This document shows positions 24,106 to 36,321 of a DNA stretch of 64,000 nucleotides, piece after piece. The notes below the pieces were generated by a model that did not search any database, was not told the DNA's origin, and worked only from the letters and a program-made list of their open reading frames with translations. Each line of letters begins with the position of its first letter. Position 1 is the first letter of the stretch. The translations under genes were made by a program, and so were the position numbers. Source of the stretch: Vitis vinifera. Taxonomy: Eukaryota; Streptophyta; Magnoliopsida; Vitales; Vitaceae. The DNA is taken from the NCBI RefSeq assembly GCF_030704535.1, contig NC_081815.1, forward strand, positions 1,255,001 through 1,319,000, given 5' to 3'.

Positions 24106-26989
24106 CTGCTGGGGGAAAAATTCCTATCAATCATAGATACACTTCCTCTGGAGAAGAAAAATGTCATCAGCGGTATGGGATTTGGAGGATTGTTGCAGCT
24201 TACCTGCAAAGAGTTGCGGTATGACCTAATAACGTGGATAGTCGCCAATTATGACATTGGCTACCACCGCGTTTGTATGCAAACTAATGTTGCTGTCCCA
24301 ATCACACCCCAAGATGTTAGAGAGGTCCTTGGTATCCCGGACCAGGGCATTGACATTCTCTTTTACAATAGGCACAGCACACCCAACTGCACTTATGACA
24401 TTAAAATATTGGAAGATAGATTACGTGATCTACTGGTTGGCGAAGAATTCATGAAGTCTTTCCTCATTTTCGCCTGTGCCACTATCCTTGCCCCTAACTC
24501 AAAACAAGAAGGCATGCATGACTTGTGGGACACGATTTGGGATAGTGATGTGGGTGTCCGCAAAAATTGGGCCAAGTTTGTTCTCCAATATCTGGAGGAT
24601 GGGATAAGGGACTATCGGAATAGTCATTCGACATACATTAGAGGTTGTGTGTTGTTTCTTCAGGTATTGTGTTCTCACTCTCTCCACATTACTGACATAT
24701 GTCTGTCAAATTAATTTCTTATGTTGTTGATATTCTAATAGCTTTTCTAACCGACTTATATTTGCTTCCCACTGCACAACTTTTCTATATGACGAAGTTC
24801 TACATCACTTCTTTTAAAGTTGAAGTGCGCAGTTCACTATGTGCTGCATGGACCGATAAGCAAATCAAGGGTCGCTTGGCAGCCAAAATACACACTTATG
24901 GCAATTATGGTCATGTCCAGGTATGGTCCAATTTAGCTAATTCATAAATGTAGATTCGTGTGATCATTAATTTTGTTTTTTATCTATGGGTAGGTTATAG
25001 AGCGAAGCAACTCAGATGTACATAATGATGCATGGCCATGCGAGGTAGGAAGCTCACATTCTGATGACCCAACCGAGGTACGCCATCACACTACGACTTT
25101 ATTACTTCACAAACAAACTTGATCACTATCCTCCTTATAGATGACCATGGTAATTGAGACTCCTTGTTGCTATCAATAGACAATTCAAGCACGGTTGATT
25201 TGCAATTCAGAGCATCTCATGAGCCTCGCTTCATCTATGGTATAAGACATTGCCACACTACGGGCAAGGTCTAGTGGAGGACAAAGTGGCTGTGCACTAA
25301 CCCCACCAGATGAAGCAGTGAATGCGTAAAAAAACAAAGAAGAGGGTAGCACCGATGTGCATCCATTTAGTGATCAAATAATGGGAAAAGCAACCGGTTC
25401 AGCAACCACACATTCTGGCCAGCAAAGGGCCACCAATGCAGCAGTAGATGATGGCCTATTTACTGAACAAGAGCCATGCCCACCTTCAACAAAGGGTGCT
25501 GAATTTCATTCACCTAAAGGGGTGCAAATGGGTGTTGAAGAAGGGTATGGCAGCAAACCGGTTACATCTATCCCTAGGCGGAGATTTAAACACATAGCGA
25601 AAAGGCTTGTGAAGCCAACCGCCATTTGCAAATCCCCATTCGTCTCTCAATGTGTTAGCCAATTTCCTAAAATCAGCCATGAAGAAAGGGTGGTTGCTGA
25701 TTATGCATTGTCGGAAGCCGGTGACCCAAGGTACGTCACATGAATTAACCATCTAATGTTAATGCGAGCATTATTGTTAAAGTTTATGGCTATTGACTTA
25801 ACACATTTTTTACATTGCAGTGAGATCTTGTGCCATATGCATGGCACATACATCACATGGGATGAGCTTTCTTCGCTCAATGGAGGCCGTTGGGTGAATA
25901 GTGTGGTATGTGTCAAATGTTCTGTCTAGCCCCATAGTGGTTAAATATGAATCACATTTTTTTTTTCCTAATTAACATGTGTACAATTTCAGATTGTAGG
26001 AGTGGTGTGCCGAATGCTGAATGTAGCACAAGAAATACCATCGTGGGCACACTATTTCGACCCATCCTTCTCCGTGAGTCCTTAATCATAATTGTTTAAT
26101 GCGTTTCTCTATTATTTTAAATCGGAGACAATGTGGTTAGTTGTAACAACAAATTGATAGGTGGTGCTGGCCAACCTGTCGACAAAGGCAAAAAGCATGA
26201 AATAAGGGACCGGTGTCGGATGTTCCTAGATGCTGAATATGTGGGTCATGATTTCTCAAGTTGCGAGCTGGTACTTCAAACCTAGTACAATGGATTCACA
26301 GCCAAATCCTCTTTTTCATTTATTTACCAAATTATTTTGCCCTACTGACCTATTAATGGAAATGTAAACAATCCCCTTGTAGCTTTTCTTTCTCGTCTGC
26401 GACAACAACCACTGGCACGTGCACGTGTTGAATATTCCATCCTCGAGAGTCAAAATCTTATCTTTGTTGCCTTTAAGAAGGGGTAATGGGATAAGTGCCA
26501 TATCGAGACGATTGTCTAAGACAATTGGAAAAGCATTCCATGCTCATGGCATCCTACGGCGATTGGATGTCTCAAAATTCGAGCATGTGCAACCCCAAAT
26601 TGTGTAACAAAAAAATGGGTAGATCACTTTCGCCCTTAAAATTTTATGTATCTTGAACTATGTGGTAGTGATGTATTTATCTTTTATGCTTGATGTATGC
26701 ATATGATTGGTGTAATGATATTGGTGGTGTAGATTTGATTGTGGCATGTTTGCAATAAAGTACATGCAACATTGGAATGGGGCCACGATAGCACATTCAA
26801 TCGCGGAGGTAAGCACAACCAAAACTATTCAACTTGGTTCTTTTGCAGTCTTTACATTTAATGCCCATGATTCTGATTTCTGTTGTGCAGGACAAGATGC
26901 ATTTATATCGATTGAGGCTGGTCGTTATGTTGGTTACGAATGCTGCAAACAATGCTAGAGATAAGGTCATGAAGGCATGTCGAGTGTGA
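24106..26989 (+). pseudogene. Transposon-type Ulp1 (SUMO-protease-like) gene, about ten exons
   Basis: Exons in one consistent order are about 24106-24663, 24772-24920, 24994-25077, 25357-25730, 25821-25905, 25993-26073, 26161-26270, 26383-26619, 26733-26808 and 26891-26989. The first holds the N-terminal domain common in plant transposon Ulp1 proteins (MGFGGLLQLTCKELRYDLIT ... YIRGCVLFLQ). The last three hold the C48 cysteine-protease core: NNHWHVHV with the catalytic His, and FDCGMFAIKYMQHWNGA with the catalytic Cys. Where canonical Ulp1 enzymes have an Asp after the His strand, this protein has Ser (ILSLLPLRR). A TAA at 26605-26607 truncates it before the Cys exon, and the acceptor before 24772 lacks AG, so it looks inactive. 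Ulp1 enzymes remove SUMO from proteins, and captured copies ride on MULE/KAONASHI and CACTA elements. It has the same strand as the MULE transposase 4 kb upstream. Confidence 0.85.
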
Positions 26990-28240
26990 CATATGAGGGT
27001 AGTCCCACTTCAATTACTTGCAATTTAGTAAATACTACATGTCACCTATAAAAGACAATGTCACTTTCTATTAAAAGTTTTTATTCTCATGATTAGTGTC
27101 ATTATTATTAATATTTTTTTTTTTTTTTTGTTAATTGCAGCCGACATTCGGAAAACATAATTCCTCACAACCATGAAGCCACCATGAGAAAGAGGGGAGA
27201 AATTTGACAATGCGGAATCGTGGATGCTGGAGAAAGGGATGTGATCATAAGACATTCTCATCATCAATCAAACTTTATAATATAACTGTTCATATTTTGT
27301 TTTTTTTTTTGTAAATTTAGGCATGCCCAATACCAGAGCTCTTTAAAAACTCTATACATACATCAAAATGGTTTTTTTGGTTGACCATTTTTACTTTGGG
27401 CACCTATTGCATACTTTTGATACACATACATCAAAATGCTTTTAGATTAATTTATCCGTTTCTACGAAACATACATTGGTATATGAAATTTTGGTTGACC
27501 TAAAAAGGTTACTCCATCACCTCTTTGCAGGTGTGTAGTTCTATGAGATCCATGCAATATGAGAAACTATTGCCTATGTTGAAGAACTTGCTTTCTATTC
27601 TGCATACTATTTGGCCTAGGTAAATCTCTCCCTTTTATTTATAAAAAAAAAATGAATTGTCGTTCTCTCCCTTTTATTTATAAAAAAAAAAATGAATTGT
27701 CGTTCTCTCCCTTTTATTTCATCTGTACTTACTGGTTCGGGGATTTTTATTATTCAATACTCTTCTTCCATTGTTCTCTTTGGTTTGTTCTCTACACAGG
27801 AAATTGATTTGAATGTGTAATTAGTGATTTATTTGGGAAGAATATTCTAACTAGTACTTTGGTCGACCACCTAGTGGCTAGGTTCTTTATGGGGAAACCA
27901 AAATGTTGCCAACACTCAAAAAAGGAATTTGACAATTCTAGAGCAAAAACTCTCCCTTTGTCTTTCTTTCTTTTTCCTTTTTACAATTATGAAGTACTGC
28001 ACAAAGCCACAACTGTGCATGCTTAGTGTTTCCATTGATATTGAAGGTTTAGTTCAATTTTGATAGAATTTTAAAAGATAAAAACCTGCTTGCCTTTAGA
28101 TAGGTTTACTGGAACTTAATTGTGTTTTGCTGCTCATACAAACATTTTCCATTTCTGTGTATGATTCAGCTGCATCATTGTTTTTAATCTGGACATAGTT
28201 CTTCATCATCATGTGTTAACATTTTTACCAATCTTCAGGA
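26990..28240. other. Intergenic spacer with a short tandem repeat
   Basis: No gene seen. A roughly 40-bp unit (ctctcccttttatttata, an A-run, then gaattgtcgtt) occurs twice plus a partial third copy at about 27625-27720. A T-run lies at 27115-27130. A MULE terminus could lie here, but I could not find a matching inverted repeat. Confidence 0.5.
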
Positions 28241-28400
28241 ACAAGGAAGAGGGATATTTCCTTGCTTCTGAGCTTCTGAAGAAGATATGTTCAAATCAGA
28301 AAGGTGTTGAAGCTTTAAGAAACTTGCCTACTCTTTTGAAGAGGCTACACAACCTAACTGAGGATCTTAGTAGGAAGGCAAACAATGAGAAGATGTTTGG
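28240..28400 (+). other. Possible exon of an unrecognised helical protein
   Basis: After the acceptor-like cttcag at about 28235-28240, an open segment encodes GYFLASELLKKICSNQKGVE and LPTLLKRLHNLTEDLSRKA. This is a leucine-rich amphipathic helical pattern of the armadillo/HEAT style. The composition is protein-like and the border is plausible, but the family is not recognised. It lies 140 bp before an enolase exon to which it does not belong in any enolase I know. Confidence 0.35.
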
Positions 28401-28539
28401 CTTTGGCCATACTACAGTTTTCTTCCATTATACTAGCTGTACGGGCAGTAATTTAACTTCTTGCAGATGTTAAAACTTTCTGATGTTCATTCTTGTTAGA
28501 CGATCACTTACACTAAATTGATGGTGGATATATTATTAG

Positions 28540-29333
28540 GAAATTCTCCCAATTGGAGCAACTAGATTCGAGGAGGCACTGCAAATGGGCTCTGAGACCT
28601 ATCATCACTTAAAGGTTAGTTTGTTCAAACGAGTTGTTTTGTTTTAATGTACAAGTTTCTTATCTCTATTGTGTGACAAGTTTTGCAACAATTTCAGTTG
28701 GCTATCCAAAAAAAGGAAAAAAAAAATTGATACAACAATTTGTGAATTTAAATTTTACTGTTTTAAGGAGTAATGAACCTCTATGGAAAATACATCTCTA
28801 TGATACACTAAAGAGTTTCTTTGCCTATTAAAAATTATAAAACTCAAGAGTTTCTTTTTCTTTTCTTTACTTTTGTTTCCATGGTTTAGTAATTCTGTTC
28901 CAAATCCAAATTGTGTGTATAAAAAACTTGTCTTCAAGATTGAATAATATTAATGCTCATGACATAATATCACTTTGTGTAACTTTAACTTTGATAATTC
29001 TGAAAGTATTCTGGGTTTTCAGTGTTTCTGTGTCTAAATGCTACATACACTTGAAGGATTGAAATTTTAATGAAGTACGATGTAGTGTGGGAACTTTAAA
29101 TTTGGAAATTTGTGTTATGATTACATGCTATTGTAGCTTGAAGCTCCTCCTAGGAGTTCATACTTTCTAGGAAGGTAAAATGGCTATGTATCTGTTGCTC
29201 CCTAGCCATGCTTCTACTCATTTATTGCTTGTAATTTCTGTTAACAAAAAGAGAAGGCTGTTATTACAGAAAAATATGGTGCCCATGGGTGTGATGTTGG
29301 TGAGGATGGTGGGCTTGCTCCAAACATTTCCAG
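28540..29333 (+). pseudogene. Enolase gene fragment (two exons)
   Basis: Exon 28540-28614 encodes EILPIGATRFEEALQMGSET followed by YHHLK. Exon 29257-29333 encodes AVITEKYGAHGCDVGEDGGL followed by APNIS. These are consecutive conserved segments of plant enolase (2-phosphoglycerate to phosphoenolpyruvate, glycolysis); the second includes the family's EDGG/APN region. The wording (GATRF, GSETYHHLK, HGC.VGEDGG) suggests the ENO3-like paralogue. The second exon ends in a GC donor (CAG|GCAAGT). No other enolase exon is seen on either side, so this is an isolated internal fragment of about 50 residues out of more than 440. It kept its intron, so it arose at DNA level, not through mRNA. Confidence 0.85.
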
Positions 29334-32300
29334 GCAAGTTTTTTTTCTTCTTCACCGGATTTTGCTCATGTGCACATTTTAGTAACAAACCCACCATAGT
29401 GTTTGAGGATATATATTTTAGATAGAAGTTGTATTCTGCATAACTCATAAATCCATTATTATATGTTAGTTAAATATGGTTGAGCTCTGGCTGCATTTCT
29501 ACCCAGCCCTGTGGAAACATGATAAAATTTCTGTAAGAGTGGTTGGTATTAATATGATTTATTTGAAGCTTAATGTTTTCTAAGTTCTTTCTCCTTTTTT
29601 GTTTATGTTAAACAAGCTTGTTTGAATGTTGACCATCCTTGATAAATAGCTGTGGCATATTGGTTCATGTTTGTTAACCCTGATGGTGCTTATTTTAGTT
29701 GGTATATTCTATTGGGAAAAACTATCCTCATTGTTAATAAAGTTTCTTGTGTTTTTGATTCACCATATGCAGTGTACAGACAGAGGACTTCATTATACCA
29801 ACTTATGATTGTGTATCTCCTTGCATAGTTGAGTTGAAGAGAATTCCAAAGTGTGCTCCTTTGGTTGTTGGTCATCATGGTTTTGGGGAATTTAGTTTAT
29901 GGTATGCTGCCTTCTCTGCTTGCATATTAGTTTCTTCCATCCATTGAAAGGCTACTGATATGGGAATTAATTGGCTAGCATAATTCAGGTTTATTAAGAT
30001 ACATCATTAGTATTATCTGGATAAAAAGGTTCTATCTCATTTTCTGCACTGGTTTTGACTTATTTGCACTTGATACTTAATATCAAGTCTCGGCAAAATA
30101 CTTAAGATTGTCCTTAGGAAAATGCGTGAATAAAGTTTTGAAATGGTTTGAATTGAAACAAATATCAAATTATCATAATTTCTTTTTGGTTTGGAATTTT
30201 GATTGCTAACTGAACTGTCTCTACATTTTTTGAGTGGTAACCAGCTTCTTGTACTTCTTAGTTTCCCTGTCTTACCTTAATGGATCCAATTATTTCTGTT
30301 TCCTGCATTTCAAATTAGGCATAGGTGTAGCCCAGTGTGCTTAAATCACATGGTGAGCAGTGATATTTGTTTTTTTTTCCTTCATGTGCAATTGAAAATT
30401 TTTTGAATTTCCAATCCGCTACCAAGTTATAGGACTCTAATTGATATCTGTCAATTCATTGAAATTGAAAAGTTAAGGAACTCTGTTGTCTAGATCAATT
30501 TCTTAATGTTATAACTTCTATTATCATATTCATATCATCTGCAGATTCTTCTGTATTATAAATTATAAAGATCAGGCTTCTATGTCTTAATTTTGTTTCT
30601 AGTGGAAACTGAAACGTATTACTAGGTCATGAAAAATCATCAAGATACTCTTAATTGTGTGAAGGAAAATTCCTGTAATGATCAGTCATTTAAAAATGAT
30701 TTAACTTGATCCAAATGTGAACTTATAATAAGCTTGATAAAAAGTCAGCCACTGTGACTAGTGAATTGTTTTTTTTCCTCTTCTAAAGTGAGGAAGTCCT
30801 GGACCATAAGCCTTGGAAACAAAGATGGAACACACACAAACACGGAATAACCATCAACCAGCAGCATTCAACTATTCTAAGGGTCAACAAGTCCTTCTCA
30901 TGATAATTTTTTATAAAAAAAAATTTAGTCAAAATATGGCCTTTTACGTCTGGCACTCCAGGATTTTATTTTCTGTTCTTTGGTTATATTTTGCTAGTAT
31001 TTTTTGTTTCATCCAATTTGTTATGTTGTGGTGCTTCATTGTAATTACTACCTCTACAATTTCAGGAATGTGGAATCAGTTTGTATCTTATTACAACGTT
31101 TCCCCAGGTGAGTTTAATGTGATTGACTGTTTAGTTTTTATTGCCACTTATGGTTCTTATAAATTCCATTTTTTTTAAAAGTTTTTTTGTACTTTCATTA
31201 AATTCTCTTATTACAAAGTTTATCAACATTTAAGCTGCATCAACCTGTCTTGTAATTCTTGTTATTCTTGTTATTTGATGATGCACACCTGTTTTTACTT
31301 CTTTCAGGGACATTTCCCAACGCATCCTCATATCAAGGTTCACAATGCCAAGCATTTCAATTTTTGAGTTCATTCCAATCAGCTTGTTTAGTTTCCAAAG
31401 TGAGGTTCCTCTTTCCAGCAATCCTGATGTGGATTTGCACATAAACAAAATAATGGCTGCAACAAAAATGTGGTTCTCAAAGCACAATGAAAATTACACC
31501 TTTCTTCCATTAGGGGGGGAAAGCATTGTTGTGTGGCTTCTTGTTGCAACTCTTTCTGACTCTGACACTCAGCATGACAATCAAATGAATGATTGCCAAA
31601 CAAATCCAGTTGGATGGTGGAGACTAGCTCTCCTGGTGAAAAATATGGTCATCCTGGGAAGTGCATTAGATCCAAGGTGCTTTATAGTGTTTTAAAACAG
31701 TATCTAAATACAACATATACTGTATCTCATGTAATGCTTCTGCTTTATGTCTTTTTAAAGCATTGGGATGAAGGCTTCCCAGTTCTAAACATTGAGGGGC
31801 ACTTAAATGTTCCATAGAAAAGAAGTGGTTCCATTGTGTTTTTGCATGACCTTCTGAATGTTTTAATAGCATTTGTAATAAAATTGTTTCATGGCATGCA
31901 TAGGATGATATTTAAGATTTCAGGAATGATGTGAGTCCAGGTCTTTGGAAACATAAATCATTATTGTGCCACTTTGGTCTTGTTATGGATTTCACCTTAA
32001 AGGTGGATTTGATCCAGAAAGCTATGGTAACTGCAAAGTGATGTTTTAATTTCCAAGGAACATTTAAGTGGCCCCCACTTAATAGATTATTATTCATTAC
32101 TTTAAATCCTTTTAGTACAAGGAGATGGGTTAATAAGACCAAGTACTAGTGAATGTTCTTTTCTGGGAAACTAGTATGAGGAATATACTTCTGGAACATT
32201 AAGCATGAACCTAAAACGTATCATGCACTTGAAGCTCTGATGGACAATAACTAGTGTTGAAACTATTATTTCAACTGAAGCCTGGCCAGGAATCGACAAC

Positions 32301-32366
32301 TTATTTTCTTATTTTAAAAGACTGATTGACTGATGTAGTAAGTTTTTAAATCATCTCACTGTGTAG
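29334..32366. other. Intergenic spacer with weak coding-like patches
   Basis: After the acceptor-like catatgcag at 29765-29773, an open stretch encodes DFIIPTYDCVSPCIVELKR and PLVVGHHGFGEF. At about 31345-31540 another open stretch includes NPDVDLHINKIMAATKMWF. I recognise neither. They may be fragments of further genes. Otherwise the sequence is T-rich and non-coding. Confidence 0.3.
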
Positions 32367-32482
32367 GGCAGCTGCTATTGGTGCTTCAGCTGGTCATGGG
32401 ATCATTGGTACACATGATGGACTTGTGTACATGTGGGAATTGTCTACCGGTACTAAGCTTGGCAGTTTACACTATTTCAAAG
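32367..32482 (+). pseudogene. Isolated exon of a WD40-like gene
   Basis: The segment has an AG acceptor (gtgtag) and a GT donor (aaag|GTATG). It encodes a peptide containing GIIGTHDGLVYMWELSTGTK followed by LGSLHYFK. This has the form of a WD40 beta-propeller blade: a GH/D pair, then hydrophobic strands, with WEL at the WD position. No neighbouring blades were found within several kb, so I read it as a single captured or orphaned exon. The parent gene is not identified. Confidence 0.6.
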
Positions 32483-33617
32483 GTATGTTACACCCTATAA
32501 CAATTTGACTTTTCTCTGATTTGCTCTTCCTTGGCATGAAATTGATGATGATTTAAACTAAGAAGTACTGGTTTTGCATAATTAGTCATGTACCTTCATC
32601 TGTTTCATTTTCAACTGGAAAATAATATGCATCTTCCTCCTTTCTAACCCTTGTATTTTTTACTAATTTAATTTGTAGTTTTGTATATTGCACTACTAAA
32701 TAATTCTTCAGGTTATGTTAACTGTCAAGGTTATTTGTAGGATAAAGAACTGAACTATCACTGAACAACATCCCAGGGCACCACCATATTATGAGTCTAT
32801 GACAAGTGTTCCAAGTTTTAACTCTCAAATAAGTTGTGACAGCCTGACAGGCACAACAACTGATCATACTCCATTTTATGCACTACTGCCAAATTGGGGA
32901 TTTAGATTATCTAACCTCCTTGAAATGGGTGAGTTTGAAATATTTCTTCCCAATATCAGTCCACCTTAGTCGATCAAAGCCTTTAGCATCTGTCTCCACA
33001 AATCTAAAAGAAAACAGACACAAATAATCATGTATCAAACACCAACCCAAGCATAACCTTTACATATGAAGAACCAAGTCCAAAGCAAAAGCAGACCTGA
33101 AATATGACAGTTTGTACATGAGGCAATTTAGCATGGTAGGAGTGGCTTGAGAATCAATCTGGTACTGTCCATCTCTCTTTTAGACAGCAGGATAAGAGAC
33201 AAGTAGTTAAAATTTAATATAATTGATCAAACACAATAAAAAATAGTAGAAAACATTATCATCTATGATTTTCTTAGCCACATTGAAGCAACATCCAACA
33301 TTAATGGAACAAAGCTTGAAACTAGTGTAGCAACAATACACTAGCAATAAGAACCCAAAGGAGACATACTTAGAATCCATATTACAAGCAACCAACAACT
33401 CACCAGATAATCAGGTTCCTTGATGTGAGGGAATACCCCCACTCCTATGTGAACCATCCACAGGAACTTATTAATGTCATCACTCGGATATCCAACAAGA
33501 CCTGAAAAGTAGGCAGCACATCAGAGTGTAGTGATTATATTTTTTTATCAAGATGATCTCAAAAAACAACTAAGAAACCAACCTCCGAAGACAACAAGAA
33601 CATATTTAACATCCAAG
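32483..33617. other. Spacer, no gene seen
   Basis: Non-coding sequence between the WD40-like exon and the tandem array. Confidence 0.45.
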
Positions 33618-35453
33618 GAGTTAAAGTTTACCTTAAGGTAGTACCTAGGGTTCCTTAAGGTAGTACCCGAAGGCCACTAAGGTAGTACCTAAGGGCCCTT
33701 AAGGTAGTACCTAAGCTACAATCCCAAGAAACCATTGGTGGACCACTTGAGCAATGAAGAGAACCACATAATGGGATGGTCCAAGGGTCACAAAGGAAGA
33801 CCCGAGGCTTGGGAGAGGTTGAGTTCAAGTTTACCTTAAGGTAGTACTTAGAGTCCCTTAAGGTAGTACCTAAGGGCCCTTAAGGTAGTACCTAAGCTAC
33901 AATCCCAAGAAACCATTGGTGGACCACTTAAGGAATGAAGAGAACCACATAATGGGATGGTCCAAGGGTCACAAAGGAAGACCTGAGGCTTGGGAGAGGT
34001 TGAGTTCAAGTTTACCTTAAGGTAGTACCTAGGGTCCCTTAAGGTAGTACCTAAAGGCCACTAAGGTAGTACCTAAGGGCCCTTAAGGTAGTACCTAAGC
34101 TACAATCCCAAAAAACTCTTGGTGGACCACTTGAGGAATGAAGAGAACCACATAATCGGATGCTCTAAGGGTCACAAAGGAAGACCCGAGGTTTGGGAGA
34201 GGTTGAGTTCAAGTTTACCTTAAGGTAGTACCTAAGGGCCCTTAAGGTAGTACCTAAGCTATAGTCCCAAGAAACCATTGGTGTACCACTTGAGGAATGA
34301 AGAGAACCACATAATTGGATACTCTAAGGGTCACAAAGGAAGACCCGAGGCTTTGAAGAGGTTGAGTTCAAGTTTACCTTAAGGTAGTACCTAGGGTCCC
34401 TTAAGGTAGTACCTAAGGGCCCTTAAGGTAGTACCTAAGCTACAATCCCAAGAAACCATTGGTGGACCACTTGAGGAATGAAGAGAACCGCATAATATGA
34501 TGGTCCAAGGGTCACAAAGGCAGACCCGAGGCTTGGGAGAGGTTGAGTTCAAGTTTACCTTAAGGTAGTACCTAGGGTCCCTTAAGGTAGTACCTAAGCT
34601 ACAGTCTCAAAAAACCCTTAGTGGACCACTTGAGGAATGAAGAGAACCACATAATGAGATGGTCTAAGGGTCACAAAGGAAGACCCGAGGCTTTGGAGAG
34701 GTTGAGTTCAAGTTTACCTTAAGGTAGTACCTGAAGGCCACTAAGGTAGTACCTAAGGGCCCTTAAGGTAGTACCTAAGCTACAGTCCCAAGAAACCATT
34801 GGTGGACCACTTAAGGAATGAAGAGAACCACATAATGGGATGGTCCAAGGGTCACAAAGGAAGACCCGGGGCTTGGTAGAGGTTGAGTTCAAGTTTACCT
34901 TAAGGTAGTACCTAGGGTCCCTTAAGGTAGTACCTAAGTTACAGTCCCAAGAAACCATTGGTAGACCACTTGAGGAATAAAGAGAACCACATAATAGGAT
35001 GGTCCAAGGGTCACAAAGGAAGACCCGAGGCTTGGGAGAGGTTGAGTTCAAGTTTACCTTAAGGTAGTACTTAAGGTCCCTTAAGGTAGTACCTGAAGGC
35101 CACTAAGGTAGTACCTAAGGGCCCTTAAGGTAGTACCTAAGCTACAGTCCCAAGAAACCATTGGTGGACCACTTGAGCAGTGAAGAGAACCACATAATGG
35201 GATGGTCCAAGGGTCACAAAGGAAGACCCAAGGCTTTGGAGAGGTTGAGTTCAAGTTTACCTTAAGGTAGTACCTAGGGTCCCTTAAGGTAGTACCTAAG
35301 CTACAGTCCCAAAAAACCCTTAGTGGACCACTTGAGGAATGAAGAGAACCACATAATGGGATAGTCCAAGGGTCACAAAGGAAGACCCGAGGTTTGGGAG
35401 TGGTTGAGTTCAAGTTTACCTTAAAGTAGTACCTAGGGTCCCTTAAGGTAATC
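33618..35453. repeat. Compound tandem array: units of 115-bp core plus 2-4 copies of a 22-bp repeat
   Basis: The anchor sequence gagttcaagtttacc (first copy diverged) starts at 33618, 33821, 34002, 34205, 34364, 34545, 34704, 34885, 35044, 35247 and 35406. The spacings are 203, 181, 203, 159, 181, 159, 181, 159, 203 and 159 bp. All equal 115 plus 22 times 4, 3 or 2. The variable part is a 22-bp unit of the form ttaaggtagtacctaagggcc in 2-4 copies; the rest is a near-constant core. The 22-mer contains the near-palindrome aggtagtacct and true palindromes ccttaagg and aagggccctt. The last unit is partial. Long open frames across the array (for example minus strand 34719-35455) are a by-product of the repeat and not genes. 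Confidence 0.95.
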
Positions 35454-36321
35454 AAGTCAAATCATTGTTTTGTCTAGACAATGTTTTGCTCTTTGGTATT
35501 TATGATATCCATCTTGAAAGTTTAGATTTTGCTTATGGAATACCTAGAGGGAGGGTGAATAGATAGTGCTTACTTTGTAGCCAAAATTTTTATTTTTAAA
35601 ACTTCCCTTAAAAAAAATTAGTGTTGAAGTAGAGAAATTTAATGGCACAAGGAGATAAAAGTTTACATGGAAAATTACCAATAAAGCCTCCCAGAGACTT
35701 TGTAGATGTAAAAACCATGGGGTTAAAAACTGTAGAACACAAATCCACTATCAAAAGAAAAGTACATAGATTTACCTGGCGGATGTTATCCATAAGATTT
35801 ACTCCCCAGCACCTACACTTGTCTTCACATCCATGATACAACACGACACATGGTCCTAGTGGACTACCTCAACACCTGAGAGGGCGCAAATCCTCTCATG
35901 AACCTAAGAATGAAAATCACACAAATTTGAGAGTATTAGGATGTTGGAAAGGTTAATAATATTCTTTTGAATTTTGCATCAACATTCAAAAAGAGTTTTA
36001 GGCATAGCATTGATAGAGATGAAGCCCTAGCAGACAAGATCCTAAAGTTTTCAAAGACCAATTTTTAGAAGATGAAAAGAATTAAAACATATCACAATTC
36101 TGAATTAGGAAAAATTTACTTTGAATGCTTGAGCGCTAGGTTTGAGTGCTTGAGCACTTGACCAGTTTTTTAATTAATTAATTAAAAAACCATTTTAGCT
36201 CAATTAAAAATCTAAAGTCCACTTTATGCCTATTTTAGTCAAATTAGCCTTTCGCGAATATTTCTATACTTGTGGCATTGGGGTTGATCATGCAACAACC
36301 TTGAGTCTTCAATGGAGAGTA
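35454..36321. other. Spacer between the array and ankyrin copy C
   Basis: No gene is seen. The methionine-led reading frame at 36226 begins in sequence with no counterpart in the intact ankyrin copies, so the start there is accidental. Confidence 0.5.

Noticed and set aside
34719-35455. Long minus-strand frames with a repeating peptide in the tandem array
   Set aside because: They arise because the repeat happens to lack stops in that frame. Unit lengths are not all multiples of three, there is no start context, and the frames break wherever the 22-mer copy number changes.
27061-36225. A CRISPR array, tRNA or rRNA gene
   Set aside because: The repeats here are head-to-tail without unique spacers of constant size, the organism is a plant, and no tRNA cloverleaf or rRNA sequence was recognised anywhere in the window.
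36226-36321. Methionine at 36226 as the start of ankyrin copy C
   Set aside because: The first 30 or so codons have no counterpart in copies B or D, so homology begins near 36322 and the upstream part is unrelated sequence that happens to be open.
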